NCBI GenBank assembly: GCA_902581005.1
Contig: CACHMT010000004.1
Coordinates: 39,742-103,741 of the forward strand
Origin: an uncultured Alphaproteobacteria bacterium
Lineage (GTDB): Bacteria > Pseudomonadota > Alphaproteobacteria > Rhodobacterales > Rhodobacteraceae
Direction of reading: 5' to 3'
Length of the DNA: 64,000 bases
Within the stretch, counting starts at the first letter, position 1, and every line of letters begins with the position of its first letter. This document shows positions 9,970-18,333 of this stretch, piece by piece. A model generated the notes under the pieces. It saw only the letters and a program-made list of their open reading frames with translations, ran no database searches and was not told the DNA's origin. Both the position numbers and the translations under genes were made by a program.

Positions 9970-10737
9970 TTAAACGAATCTTACAGAGCTGTCGTATTGT
10001 GCAATTAATTTTTTTTGATCTATCATTTTACTTGCTTTGAAGAAACTTATTTCACCGTCTTTTAAAGCTAAAACTTTGTCAGAATATTTTACTGCATCTT
10101 CAACATTGTGGGAGGTAAATATGACTGTCATCTTTTCTTTTTTACATAGTTCTGTGAGAAGCTCCATAACTGTTTTTGCAGCTACTGGGTCAAGGCTAGC
10201 GACTGGCTCATCAGCAAGTAATAATTTGGGTTTTTGCATCAGAACTCTTGCTATTGCAACTCTTTGAGATTGCCCTCCTGAAAGGGTGTCAACTCGTTTC
10301 ATCGCAAGGTGAGATAAATTCACCTTCCGTAGGCAATCCATTGCCCTTGACCTAGAAGCTTGGGGTGCCAGAAAATGAAACCATCGTGTTACTCCCTTTA
10401 AACCGCTAGTGATATTTCCAAAATCTCCATGAATAACATTAGACAACACACTCAGTCGAGGAACTAGATTATGCCGTTGAAAAATAAACCCTACATCTCT
10501 TCGTATTTGTCGTAGCCGATGACTATTTAAATTTGTTATTTCCTTGTCAAAAACTTTGATACTTCCACTCGATGGCTCAATTAAGCGGCTGCAACATCTC
10601 AGCAAGGTAGATTTACCTGCTCCATTAGAACCAATTATCGCTAATAAACTTTGCGAATTAACGCTAAAAGAAAGACCTTTTAATACAGATTCGCTACCGA
10701 AGCTTTTTTTTAAATCTTTTATTTCTAAATCAATCAT
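9970..10737 (-). CDS. phnC: PhnC-type ABC transporter ATP-binding protein
   Basis: Walker A GSNGAGKST, LSGGQSQRVAIARVLMQKPKLLLADEPVASLDP. Confidence 0.85.
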   Translation of the reverse strand: MIDLEIKDLKKSFGSESVLKGLSFSVNSQSLLAIIGSNGAGKSTLLRCCSRLIEPSSGSIKVFDKEITNLNSHRLRQIRRDVGFIFQRHNLVPRLSVLSNVIHGDFGNITSGLKGVTRWFHFLAPQASRSRAMDCLRKVNLSHLAMKRVDTLSGGQSQRVAIARVLMQKPKLLLADEPVASLDPVAAKTVMELLTELCKKEKMTVIFTSHNVEDAVKYSDKVLALKDGEISFFKASKMIDQKKLIAQYDSSVRFV

Positions 10738-10743
10738 ATATCA

Positions 10744-10769
10744 AGCGCCCTATACTAGCATAGAGCGCT
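10744..10769 (-). other. Intercistronic hairpin phnD/phnC (first transporter)
   Basis: AGCGCcCTAT-ACTAGC-ATAGaGCGCT, one mismatch. Confidence 0.5.
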
Positions 10770-10786
10770 CTCCATACATCTATGGA

Positions 10787-11665
10787 TTAGTCTTGAATAT
10801 CAAATTCGGGCAATCCAGCTGTCCTGTACATGGCTCTTACTACATCATAGTCCGAATCATTAACTTCCAGCAATCTTGTGCCAATATATTTATCATTGGC
10901 TGGCTTACCTTTATCATCAAGTCCAGCTAAAATTCCAGCAATCAGCGAATCTTCATTATCTTTCATTGCCTTGGTTACTTTATCTATTTCAGCCTGCGTT
11001 AAATGACCTCCACCCATCATCATATCGTAGGGCAGATCACCTGACCTAGCTAACACCTTGAACTGACCTTGATTTTCGGGCGTTCTATTATATTTGATCC
11101 AAGAGCTAATTCGGACACCAATTGCCGCTGTATCACCTCTCTCTAGCCCAGCATGTTGCAATGCCTTCTTTGTATGGATTACTTTGATGTCTTTCATTGG
11201 GTCTACTCCATGGTCCATCATCACTTGCATCGGACAAAAATGTCCAGATGTCGACCCAGGCTTAGCAAAAGAGACTGCTTTACCTTTTAAATCTTCCATC
11301 TTCATTATTCCTACTCCTGTCTTAACGACAATACCGCAGTAATAATCTGGTCTCGCAATCGCAATCATTGCTTGAGAGTTTGTAAGCTTGTTAATTGCCA
11401 CATACTCTGCAGGACCTGTTATTGCAAAATCTAATTTCTTTCCTCTCAATGCCTCTGCTGTTGCAGTTTGATTGCTTACGGCAAAAAATTCAAAAGTATC
11501 ACCAGTGGCTTTTTCTAAAGCGTCCTTGAATGGTCCCCACTCAGAGATAAGAGCATCCATTCCTTCAATATCAGTAACAGCCATTTTGTAATTTTTCGCT
11601 GAAACTACTGAGCCTATCCCTAGGGATAAGCAAATTAACAATATAGTTTTAATAACAAATTTCAT
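10787..11665 (-). CDS. phnD: PhnD-type phosphate/phosphite/phosphonate substrate-binding protein
   Basis: Signal peptide; DFAITGPAEYVA and KAVSFAKPGSTSGHFCP PhnD-like motifs; ATG at 11665 with AAGGAGTT ribosome-binding site preferred over listed start. Confidence 0.8.
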   Translation of the reverse strand: MKFVIKTILLICLSLGIGSVVSAKNYKMAVTDIEGMDALISEWGPFKDALEKATGDTFEFFAVSNQTATAEALRGKKLDFAITGPAEYVAINKLTNSQAMIAIARPDYYCGIVVKTGVGIMKMEDLKGKAVSFAKPGSTSGHFCPMQVMMDHGVDPMKDIKVIHTKKALQHAGLERGDTAAIGVRISSWIKYNRTPENQGQFKVLARSGDLPYDMMMGGGHLTQAEIDKVTKAMKDNEDSLIAGILAGLDDKGKPANDKYIGTRLLEVNDSDYDVVRAMYRTAGLPEFDIQD

Positions 11666-11714
11666 AATTAACTCCTTGCTTTTCCCAATTATTAAAAAGT
11701 TCATTAACGCTTTT

Positions 11715-11743
11715 GTGACAAAAACCTAATAAATTTTTGACAA
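11715..11743 (-). promoter_or_regulatory. Pho-box-like array upstream of phnD (first transporter)
   Basis: Minus strand TTGTCAA-AAAT-TTATTAG-GTTT-TTGTCAC. Confidence 0.5.
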
Positions 11744-11790
11744 CTTTATACCCTCATAAGAGATCCACGATATTATTTCTTTTTCAGAAA

Positions 11791-11826
11791 AAAGGGAGAA
11801 CTCTACAGGCACTAGATTCTCCCTTT
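11791..11826 (-). terminator. Hairpin with minus-strand T-tract in the phnD/plcP divergent region
   Basis: AAAGGGAGAA-(16 nt)-TTCTCCCTTT, minus-strand continuation is T-rich. Confidence 0.5.
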
Positions 11827-12139
11827 GAGGGAATCGAGATCTTATAATATTCAGATAAATAATACAAAAAGATAACATTATTATGAATTTTTTTAGTCAT
11901 CAGTTTTCTCATCCAATCCAAAGTTCAAGTGGTCAGAAGCGCTTGGTTGCATGGGTAAATGGCTAAAAGAGAAAGCAGGTATCTCCTTAATCTGATTTAG
12001 ATTAGTCTACTTTAATAACATTTTATTTAGGTTTTTGTTCATCAAAGACTGGTTATTGGGCTCTGTGCTGAGCTCCGCTTTATTTTTGCGTCGAAGATTT
12101 GAGATCAACTAAATGTCGGTATTTTTTTTAAGGTTTTTC

Positions 12140-12168
12140 TATTCACAAAAATGTTACTAATCTGAAAT
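12140..12168 (+). promoter_or_regulatory. Weak Pho-box-like array upstream of the first plcP
   Basis: TATTCAC-AAAA-ATGTTAC-TAAT-CTGAAAT, 57 nt before GTG. Confidence 0.35.
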
Positions 12169-12224
12169 ATTTTTGAAAAAAACTTTGGATGTAATCTAGA
12201 TGATTAAGAGTAGAAGGCAGGTTC

Positions 12225-13085
12225 GTGGATAATCGGTTTGATGGCCTCAAGATCTATAGAAGTATCTGGATTTCAGATATACATCTTGGTACTCCTGGCG
12301 CCAGTACAGATCAACTTCTGCGTTTTTTAAAGTGTACGCGATCTGAAAATTTGTTTTTGGTCGGAGATATCATCGACGGTTGGCAATTGAAAAAGCGTTG
12401 GTATTGGCCACAAGCTCACAATGACATCGTGCAAAAACTCCTCAGAAAAGCTCGTCATGGTACGAATGTAGTGTTTATTCCAGGAAACCATGATGAGGCA
12501 GCGCGTCAATTTGTTAATGTGACCTTTGGTGAGATCAAAATATGCCTTGACTACATCCATGAAACTGCTGACGGTAAGAGACTGTGGATCGTGCATGGTG
12601 ATCTTTTTGACCATGTCATTCAACATGCGCGCTGGTTAGCGTATATTGGTGACAAAGCTTATCAGATTTTGCTTCGCGTGAATCGCTGGCTAAATATTTG
12701 GCGTGACGCATTCAAACTGCCTTATTGGTCGTTTTCTCAATACTTAAAACTTAAAGTCAAATTGGCAGTTTCATTCATTTCTGCATTTGAACATGCAATG
12801 GTAACAGAAACTCGAAGGCGCGGATGTAGCGGAATTATATGCGGGCATATACACAAACCAGAGTTAAAAATTACAGACGGAATCATATACGGAAATGACG
12901 GTGATTGGGTAGAATCTCGCTCTGCACTGGTAGAGCATTACGACGGTAAATTGGAATTACTAAATTGGGATAAAATTTCAAAAAATATTGCTTCAGTGGC
13001 TGATGTATCATCAGTGAAAGACGGGATTGATGGGGGGCCAACAGCAGCGCTTGGTGAACTACATAGCAAGAGTAACAGTCCGTGA
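12225..13085 (+). CDS. plcP: PlcP-like metallophosphoesterase (phospholipase C for lipid remodelling; LpxH-like fold)
   Basis: SDIHLGTPG, GDIIDGWQL, GNHDE, HGDLFD, GHIHKPE motifs; translationally coupled to a glycosyltransferase as in known plcP-agt pairs; GTG start. Confidence 0.75.
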   Translation: MDNRFDGLKIYRSIWISDIHLGTPGASTDQLLRFLKCTRSENLFLVGDIIDGWQLKKRWYWPQAHNDIVQKLLRKARHGTNVVFIPGNHDEAARQFVNVTFGEIKICLDYIHETADGKRLWIVHGDLFDHVIQHARWLAYIGDKAYQILLRVNRWLNIWRDAFKLPYWSFSQYLKLKVKLAVSFISAFEHAMVTETRRRGCSGIICGHIHKPELKITDGIIYGNDGDWVESRSALVEHYDGKLELLNWDKISKNIASVADVSSVKDGIDGGPTAALGELHSKSNSP

Positions 13086-14194
13086 AAATTTTAATTATCA
13101 CAGATGCGTGGTACCCACAAGTCAATGGAGTTGTACAAACACTAACAAAAACACGCGATCATTTGGTCCAGATGGGGCATAAAGCTGAACTTATTACCCC
13201 TGAATCGTTTCGTACGATTCCTTGTCCAACTTATCCGGAAATTAGACTTTCAATTTTTCCAGGAAAAAAGATTGCTGAAAAAATTCAGGTGTCTCAACCA
13301 GACGCAATTCATATTGCAACTGAGGGGCCGCTTGGTCTGGCTGCCCGGCGTTACGCAACTTCACATAATTTAGATTTCACAACTGCATTCCACACCCGTT
13401 TTCCAGAGTATATACGTTCTAGGACTAAATTGCCGCTTGGAGCTACATACGCACTCTTGCGTTGGTTTCACAGTCCGGCTAAAAATGTGATGGCACCAAC
13501 CAACACTGTTATAAGAGACCTAGAAAAATGGCAAATCGGAAACCCTGTATTGTGGCCGCGAGGGGTTGATCTTACCATTTTTAATCCATGTAACAGAAAC
13601 GTTAAGAAACCCACTGGAAACATCGAAAAGCTAAACGCGAGTATCGCAAAACTGGATAACGCAACGAAACCTGTTTTTATTTATGTTGGGCGAGTAGCTG
13701 TTGAGAAAAATCTTAGTGGATTTTTAGATTTGGATCTACCAGGTGAAAAACATGTTGTTGGAGAAGGGCCCGCTCTTAAAACACTGAAGAAAAAATATCC
13801 CAAAGTTATTTTTCATGATGCGCATCCAACGGAGAACTTACCGGCATTCTACAATCGCGCGGATGTTTTTGTGTTTCCTAGTCGAACAGATACTTTTGGC
13901 CTTGTTCTGTTAGAAGCAATGGGTTGCGGTCTGCCTGTAGCAGCTTTTCCAGTCACGGGTCCAATAGATGTCGTAGGTGAATCTGGTGCAGGCATCTTGG
14001 ACAATGACTTAAAGAAAGGCTGTCTAGCTGCCCTAAAAATTGACCGAAAAATTGTTCGTATGCATGCGGAGAAATTCTCATGGAAGTCGGCAACGGATAT
14101 ATTTTTTAGCCATCTAACCAATGCTCACAAGATTGTAGACAGGTATCAGATATCTAAAAAGCCTTATAAGACCAATTATAGGTTTGGCCCCTGA
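13082..14194 (+). CDS. Agt-like family glycosyltransferase (predicted glycolipid synthase)
   Basis: GT-B fold motifs, ITDAWYPQVNGVVQT N-terminus, FPSRTDTFGLVLLEAMGCGLPV C-terminal motif; GTG start overlaps plcP stop. Confidence 0.75.
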   Translation: MKILIITDAWYPQVNGVVQTLTKTRDHLVQMGHKAELITPESFRTIPCPTYPEIRLSIFPGKKIAEKIQVSQPDAIHIATEGPLGLAARRYATSHNLDFTTAFHTRFPEYIRSRTKLPLGATYALLRWFHSPAKNVMAPTNTVIRDLEKWQIGNPVLWPRGVDLTIFNPCNRNVKKPTGNIEKLNASIAKLDNATKPVFIYVGRVAVEKNLSGFLDLDLPGEKHVVGEGPALKTLKKKYPKVIFHDAHPTENLPAFYNRADVFVFPSRTDTFGLVLLEAMGCGLPVAAFPVTGPIDVVGESGAGILDNDLKKGCLAALKIDRKIVRMHAEKFSWKSATDIFFSHLTNAHKIVDRYQISKKPYKTNYRFGP

Positions 14195-15071
14195 GATATT
14201 CTGTGACCACATTCCGGTTTTCCATTTCAGCTAGTTCGGAACTGTGTATGGGGGGGCGCATCGTGACCGTTAAATTTGTCCCAATTCTTCTACAAATTTC
14301 TCTAAACATCAGAGAATAACCAAGAGTAAAGCTTACTCTTCTTGCAATTTGAAATAACGCTGAATTACGTCCCTCGAAGAAGAACGGAATAGTAGTTGTG
14401 TCAGGCTGCAATGCTAATTTCGCAACAAATGTTTTCCACGGCGCATCACTCGCAGTCCCAAATATATTTGGCGCCAATGATATGGCACCTGCTGGGAAGA
14501 TGATAAGTGCTCCGCCATTTCTGAGATGCTCCAACGCTCTGCGACGAGACTCCATATTTGTTTTAAGCGCAATTTTAGTCTCTGCAAAATCTATTGGCAG
14601 AATTTTATCCATTACCGCTGGTGCCTGTCTCAATACCCTGTGGGTAATGATTTTATAGTCATGCCGCACCTCGGCCATAATTGAACACAAGGCAAGTCCA
14701 TCTATGACTCCATATGGATGATTAGCGATGGTCACCACCCGTCCAGTAGACGGTATGGATGCCATTATTCCATTTGAAACCTCTCGACGAACATCTAGTT
14801 CGATACGCAGTCGGTCAAGTGCATCTGACCAAAAATATTCTGGATTTAGATTGTCATTTACATAGTCAAAATACAGTTTTTCTATACGCGGTTGACCCGT
14901 TAATTTTTCTAAGTAGCGGATTATTTTGTTGGGAATTACACCCATTTCCCCGTCGGCGAATGAAAACACAGGGTGTGTCTGACTGCTATTTTGCAAAATC
15001 AATACTCCTAGCCTGTTGATAGTTAAAAGATGTAACAAATAATTGATGAATTTATGAAAAATTAATGACAT
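14154..15071 (-). CDS. PlsC/OlsA-like lysophospholipid acyltransferase
   Basis: NHPYGVIDG acyltransferase motif, FPAGAIS block; convergent overlap with the glycosyltransferase gene. Confidence 0.6.
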   Translation of the reverse strand: MSLIFHKFINYLLHLLTINRLGVLILQNSSQTHPVFSFADGEMGVIPNKIIRYLEKLTGQPRIEKLYFDYVNDNLNPEYFWSDALDRLRIELDVRREVSNGIMASIPSTGRVVTIANHPYGVIDGLALCSIMAEVRHDYKIITHRVLRQAPAVMDKILPIDFAETKIALKTNMESRRRALEHLRNGGALIIFPAGAISLAPNIFGTASDAPWKTFVAKLALQPDTTTIPFFFEGRNSALFQIARRVSFTLGYSLMFREICRRIGTNLTVTMRPPIHSSELAEMENRNVVTEYLRGQTYNWSYKAF

Positions 15072-15162
15072 CCACGTGAGTAAGTTCTCAAATTTTGATT
15101 GTACTTTTTCAACAAATTTAGATTGAATAATAAAATTATTAACTCAAATGATGATTTAAAAA

Positions 15163-15191
15163 TTTTCATCAAATTGTCATCAATCTTTAAC
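15163..15191 (+). promoter_or_regulatory. Pho-box-like array in the intergenic duplicated element (copy 1)
   Basis: TTTTCAT-CAAA-TTGTCAT-CAAT-CTTTAAC followed after 12 nt by GACAAT (-10-like). Confidence 0.45.
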
Positions 15192-15215
15192 ATTTAAAAG
15201 TTAGACAATCTGTAA

Positions 15216-15275
15216 ATACACGCATGTATTTCCCTCCCAACTGGGCCGTTGTAAGCAGACGGCCCTTTTCTTTTT
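15216..15275 (+). ncRNA. Candidate PhoB-controlled small RNA (about 60 nt)
   Basis: Pho-box-like array, GACAAT -10-like element, ATACA-CGCA-TGTAT hairpin, TTTCCCTCCC segment, GC-rich terminator with T-tract; no + strand ORF at this site. Confidence 0.4.
15243..15275 (+). terminator. Intrinsic terminator
   Basis: GGGCCGT-(9 nt)-ACGGCCC followed by TTTTCTTTTT. Confidence 0.8.
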
Positions 15276-15419
15276 GATACATTGATGTAACAGCTAATCA
15301 ATATATAAAATTGGACTTTAGAAGCGTGTTGTAAGACTATTTTTAATTTTTATTTGACTAAATTATTAGTATTGCTAAATTTTGGCGCGATTGAAATTAA
15401 ATCCTCAAAAGGAAATAAA

Positions 15420-15842
15420 ATGTCGAAGGAAAAAGACGCTGATACCATCACTGAATTAGGTGAAGACGGAAAATTACATAATATAACTACTAAAGCAGGA
15501 AGACTAGCAATGGAGTTAGCGTCTGAAAAAAAGAGGCTTGCTCAAGAGCTAGAAGAATTACAAGGCGAGTACGATGACATTAAACCTCTTACGCCTACTG
15601 GTACAAGAGATTGGTATGTTAAATGGGGAGCCATGCTATTGTGTGTATTAGGAGTATTTCTTACATCAGGAAAAATGTATATTTTGGGGCAATTGTGTTA
15701 TTTCTTTAGTGCCATCGGATGGATATATGTCGGCATGCAATGGAGCGACAGAGCACTAATGATTGGATCCGCGATATGTGGTACTGCAGTTGCCATGCTG
15801 TTGATAGACAATCCCGACTTGTATCTGCTTTTTTCAAGGTGA
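15420..15842 (+). CDS. Hypothetical small membrane protein (coiled-coil N-terminus, C-terminal TM segments)
   Basis: ATG at 15420 after AAAGGAAATAAA ribosome-binding site; acidic charged N-terminal half, hydrophobic C-terminal half. Confidence 0.55.
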   Translation: MSKEKDADTITELGEDGKLHNITTKAGRLAMELASEKKRLAQELEELQGEYDDIKPLTPTGTRDWYVKWGAMLLCVLGVFLTSGKMYILGQLCYFFSAIGWIYVGMQWSDRALMIGSAICGTAVAMLLIDNPDLYLLFSR

Positions 15843-15920
15843 ATAATCCTAATACCATCTTTGGTATTGGCAGCATAAAGAAACTCACGACTAGAACTAC
15901 AGACTGGACTGAGTTCAAGA

Positions 15921-16274
15921 CTACCCTTTCTTGCTTAAAGGTCTTTTACCCCTTGCATGAGACATTTCTATAATTTCATTCTTCTCAATTTTTACAAACC
16001 CCAAGATCACTCCATCAGGTTCGACATGATCTGGAACCGAGTGTTGGTAAACTATAATTTTATCGTTTTCGAAATGACAAGTTATTTTTCCAATATTTGA
16101 TCTTGGCTGTTCTTCGAACCAGGCGATAGTTTCCGACTTATCACGTTTATTTTTTGTAAGACTTGATTGAGTTATTGATCGCCAAAAAAAATTTTCAGAC
16201 AAATATTTTTTAAGAAGAGATACGTCTCCATTATTTGCGGTTTCAAACATTGCTTCAAGTTTCTTAAAATTCAT
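15921..16274 (-). CDS. SnoaL/NTF2-like family protein
   Basis: Short alpha+beta sequence with NNGDVSLLKKYLSENFFW... resembling the SnoaL-like fold. Confidence 0.45.
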   Translation of the reverse strand: MNFKKLEAMFETANNGDVSLLKKYLSENFFWRSITQSSLTKNKRDKSETIAWFEEQPRSNIGKITCHFENDKIIVYQHSVPDHVEPDGVILGFVKIEKNEIIEMSHARGKRPLSKKG

Positions 16275-16310
16275 AGCCGACTCCTTTGCCTTATAAAATG
16301 AAAAAAATAT

Positions 16311-16551
16311 GCAACAAATTGTTGATGAATTTATGAAAAATTAATGACTTGTACGTAAGAAAGTTCTCAGATTCTATCTATATTTTTTCAATTAATTTAG
16401 ATTGAATGAAAATTATTAACTCAAGTGATGGTTTAAAAAATTTTTATCTGAATGTAATAAATCTTAACATTAATAAGATAGATAATACCCAAACAGTCGC
16501 GTGTATTTCCCTTCCCACTGGGCCGTTTTCTTTTTGATACATTAAAGTAAC
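16311..16551 (+). repeat. Imperfect direct repeat, copy 2 (terminator hairpin arm deleted)
   Basis: Same shared blocks as copy 1; ACTGGGCCG joins directly to TTTTCTTTTTGATAC. Confidence 0.85.
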
Positions 16552-16671
16552 TTACCATCTGCTGCTCACTCCAAGAACATGCTACATGAGCATCCCATGC
16601 GTCCCATGCGTTGAAAGGCTAGACCAAGCGGTAGCTATAGGTAATGGCAAAATTATGAATTTTACTCAAAA

Positions 16672-16899
16672 TTAATGGACAATATCATCTTGCATTCCTT
16701 TATCGAGTTCGAAGTAGGCCAACTCTTCTGGAAATCTATCTCCATAAAGAAATACATATTCATCTGGGTTTTCTTTTTGAAATTTCGAGTAATAATCGCA
16801 TAAATATTGAAAATACTCCGCCGCAGTACAATACTCTTTGCCTTCATCAAACGGCTCGTTATCTAAAACATTTAACAAAAAATAATTTTTCATCAACAT
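16672..16899 (-). CDS. Hypothetical small acidic protein
   Basis: 75-aa ORF with GAGGC upstream of ATG; more plausible composition than the overlapping 62-aa ORF. Confidence 0.4.
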   Translation of the reverse strand: MLMKNYFLLNVLDNEPFDEGKEYCTAAEYFQYLCDYYSKFQKENPDEYVFLYGDRFPEELAYFELDKGMQDDIVH

Positions 16900-17282
16900 T
16901 GCCTCGATTTTTTATAAATTGATTTGGTTGATATCATAAAATTATTACATAAATGCGACTAACTAAAAAAATAACTTAGCAAGTGATTTCAGCAAGCTCG
17001 GTATTTGCAATTATAGAAACGGGGTTTCACGAGAAAGAATATGGCAGATATGATTGTTGGGATATCACAAAAGGTACTAAACAACTATATTGCTGAAAAT
17101 CCACTAAACAAAGAATTTCAACCTTCTGCTTTGTTAAATTATTTAATAGTTATTTCTTGAATTAATGTAATACTTCTTCTGCTATAAACTCTTCCATCTT
17201 TATTAAAGTTTTCACATAGCCCAAGTCGTTTCCCGTTTATTCTGACAATTGTTTAGCATCGCAAAAAAGGTTTTTCAAAGGA

Positions 17283-18056
17283 TTAATTTACCTCTTCGTT
17301 ATGGATGGTATAGTTTTTACCATCCAGTAGGATAATGCCATATCCCGAATTTTCACCTTTGGCATATTCTACTCGATCAGCTTTGAACTTTAGGACCATT
17401 TGCTGATTTATGCTTTTGAACGTGGAGAAATTATATCCTTCGTAAAGACCACACATACTTCGATGTATGTGACCAGATATTAGATGGTTTACATTATTGA
17501 AATTTTTTATAGTTGAAAAAAAATCGTGGGAATTTTTTAGTCTTAGTAAGTCCATAGCCTGCATTCCCGTTGTAAAAGCGGGATGGTGCATAAACAAAAT
17601 TACTTTTTTATGATCCGCTTCTTTAAGTTTTTGACTCAACCAGTCGAGTCTTTTTTCACATAAGTAACCACAGCTTTTGGGTATGTCATTGTGAGGATCT
17701 TTAAGCGTATCTAAGAATATAAAATCAAGATTTTCATAAGCCTCACTACTCTGTAAGAATCCATTATGATCTGGTTGGTAGTATGGAAATACATCGAGGA
17801 AGTTCTTTCGGTTATCGTGATTTCCAAGCATAAATTTTATGGGTCTATTTATTACCGAGACCAAATTTCTTAAGGCACTATATTCTTCAATTTTACCACT
17901 ATCCGCTAAGTCGCCTGTAAAGACTAGCGTATCAAAATCATTATGATTGCCTTGCAAGTGCAGTATAGCTTTCTCAAGTTTTTGAGATGATTTTTTTAAA
18001 CTTGGTTCATCAGCAGAGTTTAAGTGAATATCTGAAAAGACTATGATTTTTTTCAT
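17283..18056 (-). CDS. Calcineurin-like metallophosphoesterase (GpdQ/CpdA-like phosphodiesterase)
   Basis: FSDIHLN, FTGDLADSG, LGNHDNR, HHPAF, SGHIHRS motifs. Confidence 0.75.
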   Translation of the reverse strand: MKKIIVFSDIHLNSADEPSLKKSSQKLEKAILHLQGNHNDFDTLVFTGDLADSGKIEEYSALRNLVSVINRPIKFMLGNHDNRKNFLDVFPYYQPDHNGFLQSSEAYENLDFIFLDTLKDPHNDIPKSCGYLCEKRLDWLSQKLKEADHKKVILFMHHPAFTTGMQAMDLLRLKNSHDFFSTIKNFNNVNHLISGHIHRSMCGLYEGYNFSTFKSINQQMVLKFKADRVEYAKGENSGYGIILLDGKNYTIHNEEVN

Positions 18057-18333
18057 TTTTAGCTCTCGAAAAATTTATTGGTCTAAACGTCCGCCCCACC
18101 CACGACGTGACTCTATAGCTCTTCTAAAGTTGCATTTTACAAAAGATAGATCCATTGGTCTACGATTTAGTCTGCAGCTTAAATTTATTGTCTAGGCCCT
18201 TTTGAAGAAGTTGGAAAATTGAATTAATGATATCTACTGTCAAATGAAACCCGGTAGTAATATAATTCGAATATGTGACCAGATATGATACTGAAAATAA
18301 CCTATGGTATATCGCAGATACTAAAATCCCTTT

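Larger units (their letters stand above)
15032..15291 (+). repeat. Imperfect direct repeat, copy 1 (acyltransferase 5' end plus intergenic promoter/terminator element)
   Basis: Collinear similarity to 16311..16551: shared GATGAATTTATGAAAAATTAATGAC, TTTAGATTGAAT, ATTATTAACTCAA, TGTATTTCCC, ACTGGGCCG, TTTTCTTTTTGATACATT. Confidence 0.85.

Noticed and set aside
15032-16551. Repeat pair as insertion-sequence ends or a mobile element
   Set aside because: The repeats are direct, include coding sequence of the acyltransferase gene, and enclose no transposase or integrase.
17041-17160. 39-aa ORF (MADMIVGISQKVLNNYIAENPLNKEFQPSALLNYLIVIS)
   Set aside because: Short, no clear ribosome-binding site, no recognisable family; may be chance or a gene remnant.
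18075-18155. 26-aa minus-strand ORF upstream of the metallophosphoesterase (MDLSFVKCNFRRAIESRRGWGGRLDQ)
   Set aside because: Too short to support without conservation data and no ribosome-binding site identified.
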